64,000 nt of DNA from Lineolata rhizophorae (GCA_010093515.1 MU001682.1:792215-856214); one strand, 5' to 3'. Shown: positions 23,933-34,985, counted from the stretch's first letter. A program made the numbers and translations. The notes: generated by a model from the sequence alone, not told the origin.

Positions 23933-25940
23933 TGTGGGCGGGCGGATGGGAGTACGCTCAGCCGGTGTGTGCGGATGTGGAGCAGGTAGTGTTGCGGTGA
24001 GCGGGGGCGCGAAGCAGAGGGAGCTTCGAGAAACTGAGAAGCTAAAGTGGGTGAGTGTGGGGCGATGTGACGATAGCTCGGGAGACGGCGTATGGAGCAC
24101 CACGTAGCTGTCGGTCCCGAGCTTGCGACGCGCCCGGGCGACGACGCTATTGTCAGCCTCGGGCAGCCCGAGTCACTGCGGAGCCGGCGGGCGCAGACAG
24201 CCTTACCGTGGGTCTGGGGATCGTGAGTGCAAGAAGCCGGCGCAATTGAGGCCGAACTCGGAGCCTACGGGTCGCGATCCGCGGCGGGCGAGGGTGTGAC
24301 GCTATGCGTGGTTCGATTTTTGCCCCGTCGAGGACCGGGGAACAAAGAGCCGCCCAACACCGCCGATCAATTTGCCAGCCGCCGGCCGCCTGGACTGCGG
24401 AGAAGCGAAAGAAGGAGAAATGGGGGGCGAGAAGTGCACTCCGCCGGAAACGGGCTATCCCAGATTGTCTCTCGCTCGCTCGCTCTGCGGCGCGCACACA
24501 CACGGACGAAGAGACTAGGTCAGCTTCAAGCGCGCGGGAGCACTCTGGGCGAGGGCCGGGGGGGGGAGATTCATCGTAGAGCGGAGGCAGCGAGGAGGGC
24601 CGGGCGCGGCCGGGCAGGGAGAAGCAGCAGCAGACGGCGGGCGCAGGAGGCGGCGAGAGGCGCGAACGGCGGGCAAGAGATTTTCGGCCGCCGCCCCGTT
24701 TGGCCCGTTTGGCCCGTTTGCGCCATCGTCGTCCTCTCGTCTCCCCCTGCGGCCCTTGCCGCCCCAGGCGCCGCGCCAACACCGACGCTTGCCGCGGCGC
24801 TGCGTCTGCAGAACTGCGCATGCCTACACTCGCAATGGCGGGCCCGGCAGCCGCGTGGCCAGGGGGCGGGCTGGCGGGTGCGCCGGCGAGGCCACGACCA
24901 CCGCCAACAGAGCAGGCTGCTGCTGCGTCCTGCGCAGGTCGCTCCGTGGCATGATCGTCGCGGAAGACGTGTTCTACTGGGCACGGCCGGATGGTGTGCT
25001 GCTGCTGCTGCTGCTGCTTGAATCGCGGCAATCTGGCGGCCAGCGCTGGCCAGACTCTTCGCCTCGTGATCCAACACCTCTTCGGCGTATCCCACCCCTG
25101 ACCATATCTCTACCGAGTCGAGCTTCCAGGTCCGCCGTCCGCTTGAGAGCCCACAGCAGGCAATATGGCTGCATCTGAGGTGCATTTGTGCGGGTGGTCA
25201 TTTGCCTACTTCGTAGTCATTCGGGAAGGTCGACGCCCGCCAAGGAACGAGATACAACGCCCTCGGACAATCAGCAGCGCCATCGTGATCCTGCTGGGAC
25301 ACCAAGACAGGCGTCGTGTCGGCCTCTGCACCGTCCCCGAGGGAGAAAGGTGCGGCGCGTTACAGCGACACAGCTTCACTTCATCGCACACCGGCACAGG
25401 CATGTACGGCCGACCATTGCGCCCCCTCCCACGGCCCTGGCGGGCACGAGAGGCAGCGCACCCAAGATCGGCCGCTGGCAAGTCTCCTCTCCACCCATAC
25501 GACGGTTTCCGTTCTCATCGGCGGAGCGCGCAGCGCGCGGCCTCGAAATCGAAAATGCTTTTGACGGGTGTGGACATAAGCGTTGTTCATGGAGAGGAAG
25601 CGGAGGAGAGGGAGCGCGAGAATCGTTTTCTGGTCGAGCCAAGGCCGCCACAAGCGACCTGAGGCGCAGCGTGTGGCTGGTGCCCGGCGACTTTGAGGCC
25701 GATATCGCCCGGTTCCCCCACCCTCCCCTCCCCTCCCCCTCCCGTGATGCAAGAACAGAACAAAAAAAAAAAGAAATGAAAAAGTGAAACAAGGCTCGCG
25801 CAGTCTCCAACTCCAACTCCCACTCGGCGCTTCCCCGGTCCCTGCTTCGGCCAATCGCCTCGATTGCGTCGCCTCGCCATCAACACTCCCTACGCCCAAG
25901 GCCACCAGGGCGTGCAACACTTGACGCTGCAACCGCAGCC
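23933..25940. other. Divergent promoter region between PRPP synthetase and ATIC
   Basis: About 2 kb, GC-rich, between two head-to-head purine-synthesis genes. A seven-unit CTG repeat lies at 24998-25018. One GAGTCA (TGACTC on the minus strand, a Gcn4/Bas1-type core) lies at 24170-24175; a single hit of this size is expected by chance. Long open frames on both strands (for example 24153-25031 minus) overlap each other and are Arg/Ala/Pro/Ser-rich, so they look like GC artefacts. Confidence 0.45.
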
Positions 25941-27938
25941 ATGGCCGCCCCGCAGAAGATAGGTACGCAGGCAGCAACTCACACGTCTCCAGGCCAACTG
26001 GCCAGCTGACCGTCGTCTGGCGCCGCGCCCACAGCCGTCCTCTCTGTCTACGACAAGACCGGCCTCCTCGACCTGGCCAAGGGCCTCACGGCGCACAACG
26101 TCCGGCTGCTCGCCAGCGGCGGCACCGCGCGGCTGCTGCGCGACGCCTCGTTCCCGGTCTCGGACGTGTCGGCCATCACCAACGCGCCCGAGATGCTGGG
26201 CGGCCGGGTCAAGACGCTGCACCCGGCCGTGCACGGCGGCATCCTCGCCCGCAGCATCGAGGCCGACGAGAAGGACCTGGCCGCCCACGGCATCGCCAAG
26301 ATCGACTTCGTCGTCTGCAACCTGTACCCGTTCAAGGAGACGGTGGCCAAGGTCAACGTCACCGTCGACGAGGCCGTCGAGGACGTCGACATCGGCGGCG
26401 TGACGCTGCTGCGCGCCGCGGCCAAGAACCACGCGCGCGTCACGGTGCTCAGCGACCCGGGCGACTACGCCGGCTTCCTCAAGGAGCTGTCGGCGGGCAG
26501 CGACAGCGACGCCGCGGGCGCCATCAGCAAGCCGACGCGCGAGCGCTACGCCCTCAAGGCCTTCGAGCACACGGCCGACTACGACGCCGCGATCGCGACC
26601 TTCTTCCGCCAGCGCTTCGCCAGCGACGCCGCGCGCGGGCCGGTCCAGCACCTCGCGCTGCGCTACGGCACGAACCCGCACCAGAAGTCGGCGGCGGCGT
26701 TCACGGCGGCGCCGGGCGCGGCCCTGCCCTTCGCCGTCCTCAACGGCGCCCCGGGCTACGTCAACCTGCTCGACGCGCTCAACGCCTGGCCGCTGGTCAA
26801 GGAGCTGCGGGCGGCGCTGGGCCTGCCGGCCGCGGCCAGCTTCAAGCACGTGTCGCCGGCGGGGGCCGCCGTCGGGGTGCCGCTCAGCCCGGCCGAGCGC
26901 GCCGTCTACATGGTGGACGACGTGGCGGGGCTGGCGGACAGCGGGCTGGCGCAGGCGTACGCGCGGGCGCGGGGCGCGGACCGGATGAGCAGCTTCGGCG
27001 ACGTGGTGGCGCTGTCGGACCCGGTGGACGCGGCGACGGCCCGGCTGCTGGCCCGCGAGGTGTCCGACGGCGTCGTCGCGCCCGCCTTCGCCCCCGACGC
27101 CCTCGCCATCCTCGCCCGCAAGAAGGCCGGCCGCTACCTCGTCCTGCGCGTCGACCCCGCCTTCGAGCCCCCGCCCCTCGAGCTCCGCGACGTCTTCGGC
27201 GTCCGCCTCTCCCAGACCCGCAACGACGCCCGCATCGCGCCCGACGAGTCGTTCGGCACCGTCGTCGTGCCGCGCGCCGGCGACGGCGCCGTCCTCCCGG
27301 CCTCCGCCCGGCGCGACCTCGCCGTCGCCACCATCGCGCTCAAGTACACCCAGTCCAACTCGGTCTGCTACGCGCTGAACGGGCAGGTGATCGGGCTCGG
27401 GGCCGGGCAGCAGAGCCGCATCCACTGCACCCGGCTGGCGGGCGACAAGGCCGACAGCTGGTGGCTGCGCTTCCACGACCGGTGTCTGGGCTTGCGGTGG
27501 AAGAAGGGGGTCAAGCGCGCCGACAAGAGCAACGCCATCGACATGCTCTGCTCGGGCCAGGTGCCGGCCGAGCCGGGCATCGAGAGGGAGGACTTCGAGG
27601 CCAATTTCGAGGTCGTGCCGGAGACGTTTTCGGACGCGGAGAGGAAGGAGTGGGGGGCTAAGCTGGGGGAGGTGGCGTGCAGCAGCGATGCTTTTGTGAG
27701 TTTTTTTTTTTTTCTTTTTGTTTTTGCTTTTGTGGAGGTCTGCCCTTGGGTTTTGGGACCTGGGCTAACAAACGAGTCGCAGTTCCCCTTCGTCGATAAC
27801 GTGTACCGCGCCCATCGCTCCGGCGTCAAGTACCTTGCGGCCCCGACGGGGAGCCAGAACGACCAGGCCGTGTTCACGACGGCGGAGAAGCTGGGCATTA
27901 CGTTTGTGGAGCAGCATATTAGACTGTTCCATCACTGA
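25941..27938 (+). CDS. Bifunctional AICAR transformylase / IMP cyclohydrolase (ATIC)
   Basis: Three exons: 25941-25962, 26035-27695 and 27783-27938 (introns 72 and 87 bp), giving 612 residues. It carries out the last two steps of IMP synthesis: formylation of AICAR with 10-formyl-tetrahydrofolate, then ring closure. The N-terminal MGS-like cyclohydrolase domain shows [37 protein letters not shown] and CNLYPF. The transformylase domain shows RYGTNPHQK, the catalytic Lys-His in [13 protein letters not shown], and [26 protein letters not shown]. The last exon ends in the family's [11 protein letters not shown]. The seven-codon first exon (MAAPQKI) fixes the start and is missed by a simple frame scan. 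A GTGAGT donor is followed by a T run in intron 2. It corresponds to yeast ADE16/ADE17 and is head-to-head with PRPP synthetase. Confidence 0.95.
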
Positions 27939-28888
27939 GCTCGTTGCAGCCGTGTTTGGGGGGACGGTTCAACTTCTTCCAGTGCTTGACTGAAGCGAGA
28001 CAAGTACAGGTTCAAAACACAAAAAGGAGTCCGGTAATCGATCGGCAAAACTCGGGGGAGGGCGATGATAAACTGGGGCTGTTGTTGTATGGGCGGGGAA
28101 TAGACAAATTATCACTTCACCGCAAAGGAGTACACAAGTAATTTATAGACACTAGTGTAAAAATATTTGAGTATGCTGAAGTCCAAACTGTTTACCTAGC
28201 ATGTTGGATGATTATACTGTGCATTATCACTATTTCAAGTATAGCCTCATCGCCAAAGTTGAATCTGTGCGTGTCGGCCCATTGATTGTGAGTTTGTTCC
28301 AAAGATGGCAGGGTTATAATGAGAGACTGAACCCTACTAATTCTGCCCCTCATTCCCCAACAACAATTCAAGGATGTGAGTTTTGAACTTTCTCACCGTG
28401 AATAAAATGTGGTAGGTACAGTCGCAGATTGAATTACTCGTTGGAGGATTGAAGGCTTAGCTATCGGTACTCTACGGAGGCTTCCCAAACAACGATGGCT
28501 GATCTCGCAGACAAATCAGGTTATAACTAGCACCAGTAACGAATACAAATGCATCTAGTTTCTCATACTTGAAACAAATTGCCAATGTCTGCATCTGCAC
28601 CTGGGCTGCTAGCACGGAAGTCAGTTACATAATCTTGCATTGGTATTGTAACATATCGCTGCATGTGGAAAAGCGCCCCGCACCCCGACCTCTACCCCTG
28701 CTCGACACCTCCAAGCTGCGACCCCAGTCTGTCTTCCTCACCTCCACACCCGTCGACTCTCTTTCTTCCCACCCTCGACCATCCCCCCGGGGAAGCTTCT
28801 TTACCGCGTAAGGTCTTATCGTTGCGACACCACAGTCGAACCCGGCGCACCCCCTCTCGGACAACACGCTGGCGCCTCGCCCCCAAGC
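27939..28888. other. Intergenic DNA
   Basis: About 950 bp between ATIC and the WW-domain gene, both on the plus strand. The first 650 bp is AT-rich and without a supported gene. The last 200 bp is pyrimidine-rich, as expected of a fungal promoter and leader. Confidence 0.5.
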
Positions 28889-29935
28889 ATGACGACTCGG
28901 TCGCGCTCGTGCTCCCCTCCGCAGCATCGCAAGCGCGACGCCGCCTCGCGGGCGCGCTCGCGCAGCCCCGTCCGCGACGACGCCCGCGACCGCTCGGAGC
29001 GCGCCGCGCGGCGCCACAAGCGGCGCCGCAGCTACGCGGGCACGAGCGAGGCCGAGGTCGCACCCGCCTCGGACGGCGGCAGTAGCGCCGGCCGCGCGAC
29101 CCGAGACGGGAGCAGCGCGGCGGAGAAGGAGGACGGCGGGGAGACGCGCGGGGCGGCGCGGGCCCCGCCCGCCCAGCAGCCTCCTCTGCCAGAGGACGAG
29201 GCGGCGCCGTCGCCGCCGCCGCCGCTGCCGGACGAGGAGCCCCCCGCCGAGGACGCGCCCGAGCCGGGCGAGGTGCCCGAGGCGGCCGCGCAGCAGCGCG
29301 ACGACGACGACGGCTGGGAGCCCGTCTGGGACGATGCGGCGGCGGCGTACTACTTCTACAACCGCTTCACCCAGCGCGTGCAGTGGGAGAACCCGCGGGT
29401 GCCGGCGGGCGGCGGCGCCGCCGCAGCGGCGTCGGCGCGGGACGGGCCCGCCGGCGCGGCTGCAAGGCGGGCGGCGGCGGACGAGCGGCCCCGCAAGAGA
29501 GGCGCCGCCGGCGGCTACAACCCGGCCATCCACGGCGACTACGACCCGAATGCGGACTACGCGCGGGCCGAGTCCGAGGACGAGGCCGAGGACGCGGCTG
29601 GGTTTGGCGCCGCCGCCATGGGTGTTGGTGCCGCCGCCGCCGACGCCTACGCGCAGCAGGCGAATGCGGAGGAGTACACGGCGACGGGCACGTTCAACCG
29701 GTTCACGGGGCGGTGGCAGGGCGGGCCGGGCACGGAGCACTTCACGGAGGAGAGCCGCGCCAAGAGGCAGATGAACGCGTTTTTCGATGTGGATGCCGCG
29801 GCGAATAGCCACGATGGGAGGAGTCTGAAGGCGGAGAGAGCGGGGCGGAGGTTGTCGAAGAAGGAGTTGAAGGCGTTCAGGGATAAGAAGAAGGAGAAGA
29901 AGGAGGAGAAGCGGAGGGCGTGGTTGAGGGATTGA
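28889..29935 (+). CDS. WW-domain protein with RS-like N-terminus, probable pre-mRNA processing factor
   Basis: Single exon, 348 residues. Residues 1-50 are Arg/Ser-rich with SPVR and RSRS motifs, like splicing factors. Residues 90-135 are Pro/Glu-rich. A WW domain sits at about 142-171: first Trp in GWEPVWDD, an aromatic YYFYNRF strand, second Trp in QWENP with the closing Pro. Then come a GYNPAIHGDYDPNADYA segment, an EYTATGTFNRFTGRWQ segment, and a Lys/Arg/Glu-rich C-terminus (LSKKELKAFRDKKKEKK). The layout recalls WW proteins of the spliceosome, but I cannot name an ortholog. A nuclear location is inferred from the basic ends. Several Ala-rich stretches reflect the high GC content. Confidence 0.8.
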   Translation: MTTRSRSCSPPQHRKRDAASRARSRSPVRDDARDRSERAARRHKRRRSYAGTSEAEVAPASDGGSSAGRATRDGSSAAEKEDGGETRGAARAPPAQQPPLPEDEAAPSPPPPLPDEEPPAEDAPEPGEVPEAAAQQRDDDDGWEPVWDDAAAAYYFYNRFTQRVQWENPRVPAGGGAAAAASARDGPAGAAARRAAADERPRKRGAAGGYNPAIHGDYDPNADYARAESEDEAEDAAGFGAAAMGVGAAAADAYAQQANAEEYTATGTFNRFTGRWQGGPGTEHFTEESRAKRQMNAFFDVDAAANSHDGRSLKAERAGRRLSKKELKAFRDKKKEKKEEKRRAWLRD

Positions 29936-31096
29936 GGGGGGTTTGGAGATGGGGAGAGACTGGAAATCTGATGGGCTTGGATCGGACCAGACACATCAAG
30001 CACATGTGAGGTGGAAAACGGCGTTGTAGTGGCAAAAGGTTTGATGCGAGAGCATTTGCCTCAAGCGATTGTATGAGTTTCTTGTATTGGTACAGGGCTG
30101 GCGGAAAACTCTGGTTGTTTGATTGCATTGGGATGGAGCGTGTTCATTTTAGGTGGCCTGGCCTCCGCAGCTTACCCTGTGTTCTACCACAGCCACATAG
30201 CTCCAAAAGGACTTTGATTGGATGCGCCCTGGTATTGTAATATGACCGAGAGGCATCTGATTAACAGGGTTGACTTCAAGCTTACTATAGCCTAACAATT
30301 CCTATGCGGTATAATGCTATTGGTTAGAAAAGATTTCATCGATATACATCAACTCTGCGACGAAGCTTTTAGAACCCATGTGCACATTAGAAATGCTCTT
30401 CTGCGGAGAATGGAAGTGCTTTAGTGTTGCGTGAATCCCACCCTTTTTTGATTACTCCTTTCTGAGGAGTTCTCTGGCAGGGTAGACACTAAGAGTCGAG
30501 AGATCGTCGCATCAAACTCACAGTCATTGCAATAACGCATGGGCTTTCCTTATGGGGGAACCTTTTTTTTTGTTTTTCTTGGTTTTATCTAAGCATGCTA
30601 GGGACAAAATTCGAAACTTACACGAAAGAGCGGGAAAGCCGGGATAGAGCTACAAAGGCTGCAAGATATATAGGATGGATTTGGTGGTGTAGGGGTTAGG
30701 GGAAGAAAGACAAAATAAAGGGAGTAGAAAGGGAGGGGAGGAAAGTGGGGAAAAATTAACGAAAGGAAATTAAAAGGGCTTCGAAAGTGAGGGTGGAAAG
30801 AAAGTGGGAACAGAGCGGGGAGCTTTTTCAAATGAAGATCGAATGGAAAAGGAAAGAGGACGTCCCTTCTAGCCAAATGCCAGAACTCCAAAATCTCATT
30901 ACCCTTTTGTTACCTTTTTTTTTTTTTTCTTGTTCAGTTTTATTAGGAAGTACAATTTCAAAGAAGCAGGCGGACGCCACCATCAACACAGCAAACATAA
31001 TGCAAAGCACTAGCGGAAAACAAGAGAAACGCCGAAAGAAAGGCATATAACCAACAATTGAAATAGAACGGTTGGCCTTAGAAGCAAGCAGTCTGC
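29936..31096. other. Intergenic DNA between convergent genes
   Basis: About 1.16 kb, AT-rich with several T runs (near 30570 and 30910) and purine-rich stretches at 30700-30860. Only short frames are present and no gene is supported. It holds the 3' ends of the WW-domain gene (+) and the secreted repeat-protein gene (-). Confidence 0.5.
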
Positions 31097-32791
31097 CTAC
31101 TTGTGTCCAGAAACGGGCACAATCCCAAACACGTTATCATTACCCGGGCCCTTAACGACGAGGAACTCCAGATTAACCGGGATAGTCTTTTTAATCGTCT
31201 TGTCACCCTCATGATGACCCTTGAAAGGCCCCGGACCAAACGACCCATGCGGAACGGTTCGTGGCTCCTGGTCAGCAGATTTGTAACCGTGCTCCCCAAG
31301 CCACCGAAGGACGTCCGCATGGCTCATGTTGAACTCGGGGGGCTGACATTCCGTAGTGGCGTTGTGGGCCTTGGAGCACCCGCCGAGGTGAGCCGGCTCG
31401 CCTAGGAAGTCATGGCCGAGCTTGGACGGCGAGGGATTGTCCACCGCGTCCTTCACGATGGCGGTCTTGTCGTCGTCGTTGAAATAGTACTCGTAGGAGA
31501 CTTCGGTCTCCTTCTTGATCGGCCCGCCGTTGTGCACCACCTTGTACGTGATTGTGTAGTCCGGCTTGTCCTCTTCGTCGTCATCCGAGTCGTCGTCGTC
31601 ATCGTCTGAGTCCTCGGCGTCCTCGACGGTGCGCTTGGACTTGGAGGGCCAGTGGTCATTGTCCTTCGGCTCCTCGGCGGCGGTCCCGTTGTCGTGGTCC
31701 CAGTAGTACTCCCACGTGACCTCGGACTCGGTCTTGATTTTGCCGGCGTCGTGCACGATGTCGTACGTGATCTGGAGGTCCGGCTCGCCATCGTCGTCGT
31801 CGCCGTCGTCGTCATCGTCGCTGTCCCAGTCATCTTCCGTGTCGTCGTCCTTGTCAGCCTCAGACATGCTTCGAGATTCGAGGGTGCGGGTCTTGGCGAT
31901 GTCGTCGTCGCCCCTGATAGTAGTAGTCTCGTCGAGAGTCCATACGCCGTCGCCGTAAGAGATCCAGGAGTCGGAAAACTTGAAAGGGGAATGCTTCTTG
32001 GAGTCGGACGTCTGGGGGGGTGAACTTCCCTCAAAGCCGGACATCTGGGCGGGTAAATGTTCCTTGGGGCCGGACATCTGGACGGGCGAGTATTCCTTAA
32101 ACTTATCGGATGGATGCTCGCTAGTTGCCTCCTTAGATGGCTGGCTAACCGGGTGCTTGTAGAACTTGGACAAATCGGGGAACACTTCATCCGGAGTCGA
32201 GGAATTTCCGCTCAGCCGCCTCAACGGTCCTAGCATGAACGGCGGATTCGGCTCCATGCCATCGAAGGCATGGGGGTGGGTCTCGTACCAATTATCCATG
32301 GCTTTCTTCTCTTTGTTATGATCCCAGCCCTTGAGCGGCTTGTCGAAAGTCGGCGTGTTCTTCAGCCTATGCTTGCGCGCCCTAGCTTGCGCCTTCTTCC
32401 TCTTCTTCTCGATCTTCTCGATCTTCTTCAAAAGCTTCTCTCTGTTTTTCCTGGCCCTCTCCCTGTCCTTCCGGGAGACTCCGTCCTTGTCGCCGAGCTC
32501 AGACAACTCGTTCTCCAACATCTCGAGCGTTTCCTCGGTCAGGCCGCCGCGCTTGGCGATCTGACGACCCGCGGACGCACTGTCGTCCCTTTTGACGCGG
32601 CTCATGGTGTCGCGCGCCACCATTTCCATAGGTGTGGCGGCAAAGGGGAGGATGTTCGCCTGGGAGAGGCAAAGGCCCAAGTTGGCAACGTTGTTGTGGG
32701 CGGCATTGTTGGCATTGGCACTCGCAGGGAGGGGAGCGGCAGCAGCCCGGGAAGCCAGGGCGATGATGGCGAGCGAGCCTGAGAAGCGCAT
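31097..32791 (-). CDS. Secreted acidic repeat protein with Kex2 sites (unknown function)
   Basis: Single coding exon, 564 residues, ATG at 32791. The family is not recognised. Residues 1-19 form a signal peptide (basic start, SLAIIALASRAAAA core, probable cleavage before PLPA). Dibasic Kex2-type sites occur at VKR (66-68), AKR (79-81) and SKR (385-387). Residues 82-145 are charged and helical, probably a coiled coil. Residues 233-275 contain about four degenerate 10-11-residue repeats around SPVQMSG, LPAQMSG, SPPQTSD and SPFKFSD. Two larger repeats follow at about 314-387 and 388-455; each has an Asp-rich stretch, then an ITY-x-VVH-x-G-x-IK-x-E-x-EV-x-YEYY core. The third Kex2 site sits exactly between them. 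The frame upstream of 32791 reads into a 5' UTR intron, which supports this start. A secreted, proteolytically released repeat peptide is the best inference. Confidence 0.75.
   Translation of the reverse strand: MRFSGSLAIIALASRAAAAPLPASANANNAAHNNVANLGLCLSQANILPFAATPMEMVARDTMSRVKRDDSASAGRQIAKRGGLTEETLEMLENELSELGDKDGVSRKDRERARKNREKLLKKIEKIEKKRKKAQARARKHRLKNTPTFDKPLKGWDHNKEKKAMDNWYETHPHAFDGMEPNPPFMLGPLRRLSGNSSTPDEVFPDLSKFYKHPVSQPSKEATSEHPSDKFKEYSPVQMSGPKEHLPAQMSGFEGSSPPQTSDSKKHSPFKFSDSWISYGDGVWTLDETTTIRGDDDIAKTRTLESRSMSEADKDDDTEDDWDSDDDDDGDDDDGEPDLQITYDIVHDAGKIKTESEVTWEYYWDHDNGTAAEEPKDNDHWPSKSKRTVEDAEDSDDDDDDSDDDEEDKPDYTITYKVVHNGGPIKKETEVSYEYYFNDDDKTAIVKDAVDNPSPSKLGHDFLGEPAHLGGCSKAHNATTECQPPEFNMSHADVLRWLGEHGYKSADQEPRTVPHGSFGPGPFKGHHEGDKTIKKTIPVNLEFLVVKGPGNDNVFGIVPVSGHK
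31427..31852 (-). repeat. Two tandem coding repeats (about 70 residues each) in the secreted protein
   Basis: Repeat 1 spans roughly 31631-31852 and repeat 2 roughly 31427-31630, read on the minus strand. Each has a poly-Asp block followed by a conserved beta-rich core: LQITYDIVHDAGKIKTESEV in one and YTITYKVVHNGGPIKKETEV in the other. The copies are clearly related but diverged, and a Lys-Arg processing site separates them. Confidence 0.75.
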
Positions 32792-32822
32792 TTTGTCTTG
32801 AGAGTACAAGTTAGCCTCTAGC

Positions 32823-33083
32823 CTGCGAGAAAACAGTGGAAACGCCACAGCTAAGAGACAAAATAATCAATGAAGCCAACACTAAATTTGCATGAAAGAA
32901 TTGATGTGGCATGACGGCAACAACATCAAGATAAAATTGAAGGAATGACCAAATAATGGCATGAGAAAACAACAGCACGATTATAGGGGCATAAGACAAA
33001 GACAAGATGGTAATAAACCAGAGGCATCTCAAGGGAGACGTATTATGTACATCAAGAGTCACCAAAGAATAATTCAGACTTAC
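32823..33083 (-). other. Probable 5' UTR intron of the secreted repeat-protein gene
   Basis: On the minus strand a GTAAGT donor at 33083 and a TTCTCGCAG acceptor ending at 32823 bound a 261 bp AT-rich segment, 31 bp before the ATG. The DNA between is non-coding in composition, which explains the non-family residues before the chosen start codon. Confidence 0.6.
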
Positions 33084-33240
33084 CAAAGGAAGCTGTGTAG
33101 AGAAGCGATGTGGTTGTGTTGAGAGTAGTGCTGGGTGGTCACGATGTTCGACTGTCCTGGTGGGCTTTAGACGTTGTGACCTAGTCCTGACTGTCGAACT
33201 GGATTTTAGGAAGAGACGAGAAGAGAAGGGCTTGGGGCCT

Positions 33241-33248
33241 TTTTTATA
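33241..33248 (-). promoter_or_regulatory. TATA box of the secreted repeat-protein gene
   Basis: The minus strand reads TATAAAAAA here, about 450 bp upstream of the ATG, or roughly 190 bp upstream once the 5' UTR intron is removed. A clear TATA element fits a regulated, strongly expressed gene. Confidence 0.55.
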
Positions 33249-33535
33249 GCAGTTAGTTGGCGCTCAAATCACCATTCGACGCGTCCGACCCATGGCTCGC
33301 ATTTTGCAAAGAAAAGAAAAAAGAGCGGATCGTTGGTTCCGTTTGTCCTGAATCAGGCAATCATGAATTCCGATATCAGATGCACCAGAACGCGTTGGAG
33401 AGTATTCTGTGGTTTACACACATGAAAAAGCCAGAGCCGGTAGATAGCTTGCTCTGATACCACGGGCCAATCTACCACACCAAAGGAACCGTAAAACACT
33501 TCTAGGTACCAGAAAGGCCAGCATAACTCCTGCTC

Positions 33536-34671
33536 CTATCTCTCCGCGACCAGCTTCCTTAGCTTATCCTGCAAACTCTCGCTCTCCTCATCCCTCATCA
33601 CCGCATCACCCCCCCTTCCCCCCTTCTCACCACAGCATATCCTCCTCCCCACCCCCATCGCAGCGTCCCACTCGTCCACGTCAAAGTCGCCCTCGCTCAT
33701 GTCCATCAGCAGCTCCCCGCCGGCGGAATAGCACACGGCGTGCGCCGACGCCGCATCCGCAAGGCATTCCGGATCCGGCGAAGCGCGGATGGCCCCGCCA
33801 CCGTCAGCGCCACGGGTAACGCAGACGAGCGTCGAGGTGAATGTGGTGCTGAGCGGCAGTGCCGCGGAAAGCAGGGCGTGCATGGCGGTCTGGAGCAGGG
33901 CGGGGAGGAGCGCAAGGGTCTGGATTGGTAGCATTAGCGCGGGAGTTGCACCATCTGGTGCCAAACAGAGCGGGGGAAGGTTGGACTGAACGGGCCGGTT
34001 GTGCCAGCGGATGGAGGTCGCTGGGCAAGCCAGGGATCGCCGGTGAGAACTCTGCGTTGCACGCGCGCAGGATCTCTGGGACAGCTGCGAACGGCCTGGA
34101 TAGCTTCGGGATTGCACCGGTAGGCCCACGGAATGGAGAGGCGGGGATGCAAATTGCGCGCAGTCGTGTCTGGTACAACACCGAGAACTCTGGAACAGAC
34201 GGCGAAACGATGCAAAAAAAAAAAAAAAAAAAAGTCCCGCATGACACACCTACCGTTAATCGACTCGAAAGCGGCACGGCCATCAAGGACGTGTCCGGCA
34301 CGCTCAGCACCTGCAACGAGACCTGGACGAGGGAGCGCGGAAACTGATGCACCAGGATCACGTGCCGCAGCGTCGACTGCACGATGGCTTCGAGATGGCG
34401 CTCCTTGATAGCTGCGACAGATCAGCCAAGGCACGCCTCTTACCGCGGCACAAACGGCGCGCGCTCAAAACAGGTCCACGAGTGCCTTACAGCCCACGCC
34501 CGTCGCCGGCCGCACATGCACGTCGACGGCCGCCTCGTCGGGAATCTCGTCGCGCCGCTGCGCCTCGACCGGCCCCGTCACGGCGCCCAGGACGTTGTAT
34601 CCGGCGTGCGAATAGGCCGCCGAGCCGTCGACGCGGTGCAGAGGCCCCAACTCGGCGACCGGGCCCGGCAT
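33536..34671 (-). CDS. Exosome complex subunit Rrp46 (RNase PH-like)
   Basis: Three exons on the minus strand: 34491-34671, 34254-34411 and 33536-33919, with phases 1 then 0, for 240 residues. It is a structural RNase PH-type ring subunit of the RNA exosome, acting in nuclear and cytoplasmic 3'-5' RNA decay. Family sequence is clear: AELGPLHRVDGSAAYSHAGY at the start, GAVTGPVEAQRRDE, ERHLEAIVQSTLRHVILVHQFPR, then LLPALLQTAMHALLSAALPLS with TFTSTLVCV. The second intron is long (334 bp) and contains a run of 20 A on the plus strand (34214-34233). I placed the acceptor of exon 3 at the CAG just before 33919, because it keeps phase 0 and the family spacing; other acceptors nearby are possible. 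The head-to-head neighbour is PEX4, only 314 bp away. Confidence 0.88.
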
Positions 34672-34985
34672 CGCTGCGTTCGCCTTTCGGTGTTTCTCGA
34701 TCGTGAGGCCGGGCTCGAGGAGACGAAGCTAGCTGCCTCGGGGAAAACGGCGATGGCGGGATGCGCGCCGCATCACGTGATGCGCCGCACCTACGCCCGC
34801 GCGAGTCACGTGTCGCGCCACGTGCGGCCGCCGCGCGCCTCGGCCATCTCGTCTTCGGCCGGGCAGCGCATCGAGCTCCGCCCGCTCCGTCGGCTGCCTC
34901 GACTTCGTTTCCCCCCCCATTCGAAGCGCCGCGCGCGCGTGCAGTGTCTCTTTGCGTGCGCCGTAGGCGAGAGCGTCGCCGCGCC

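Noticed and set aside
24153-25031. 292-codon minus-strand frame in the PRPP synthetase-ATIC spacer
   Set aside because: It overlaps an equally long plus-strand frame, is Arg/Ala/Pro/Ser-rich, shows no motif and lies in a GC-rich promoter region, so it is most likely a composition artefact.
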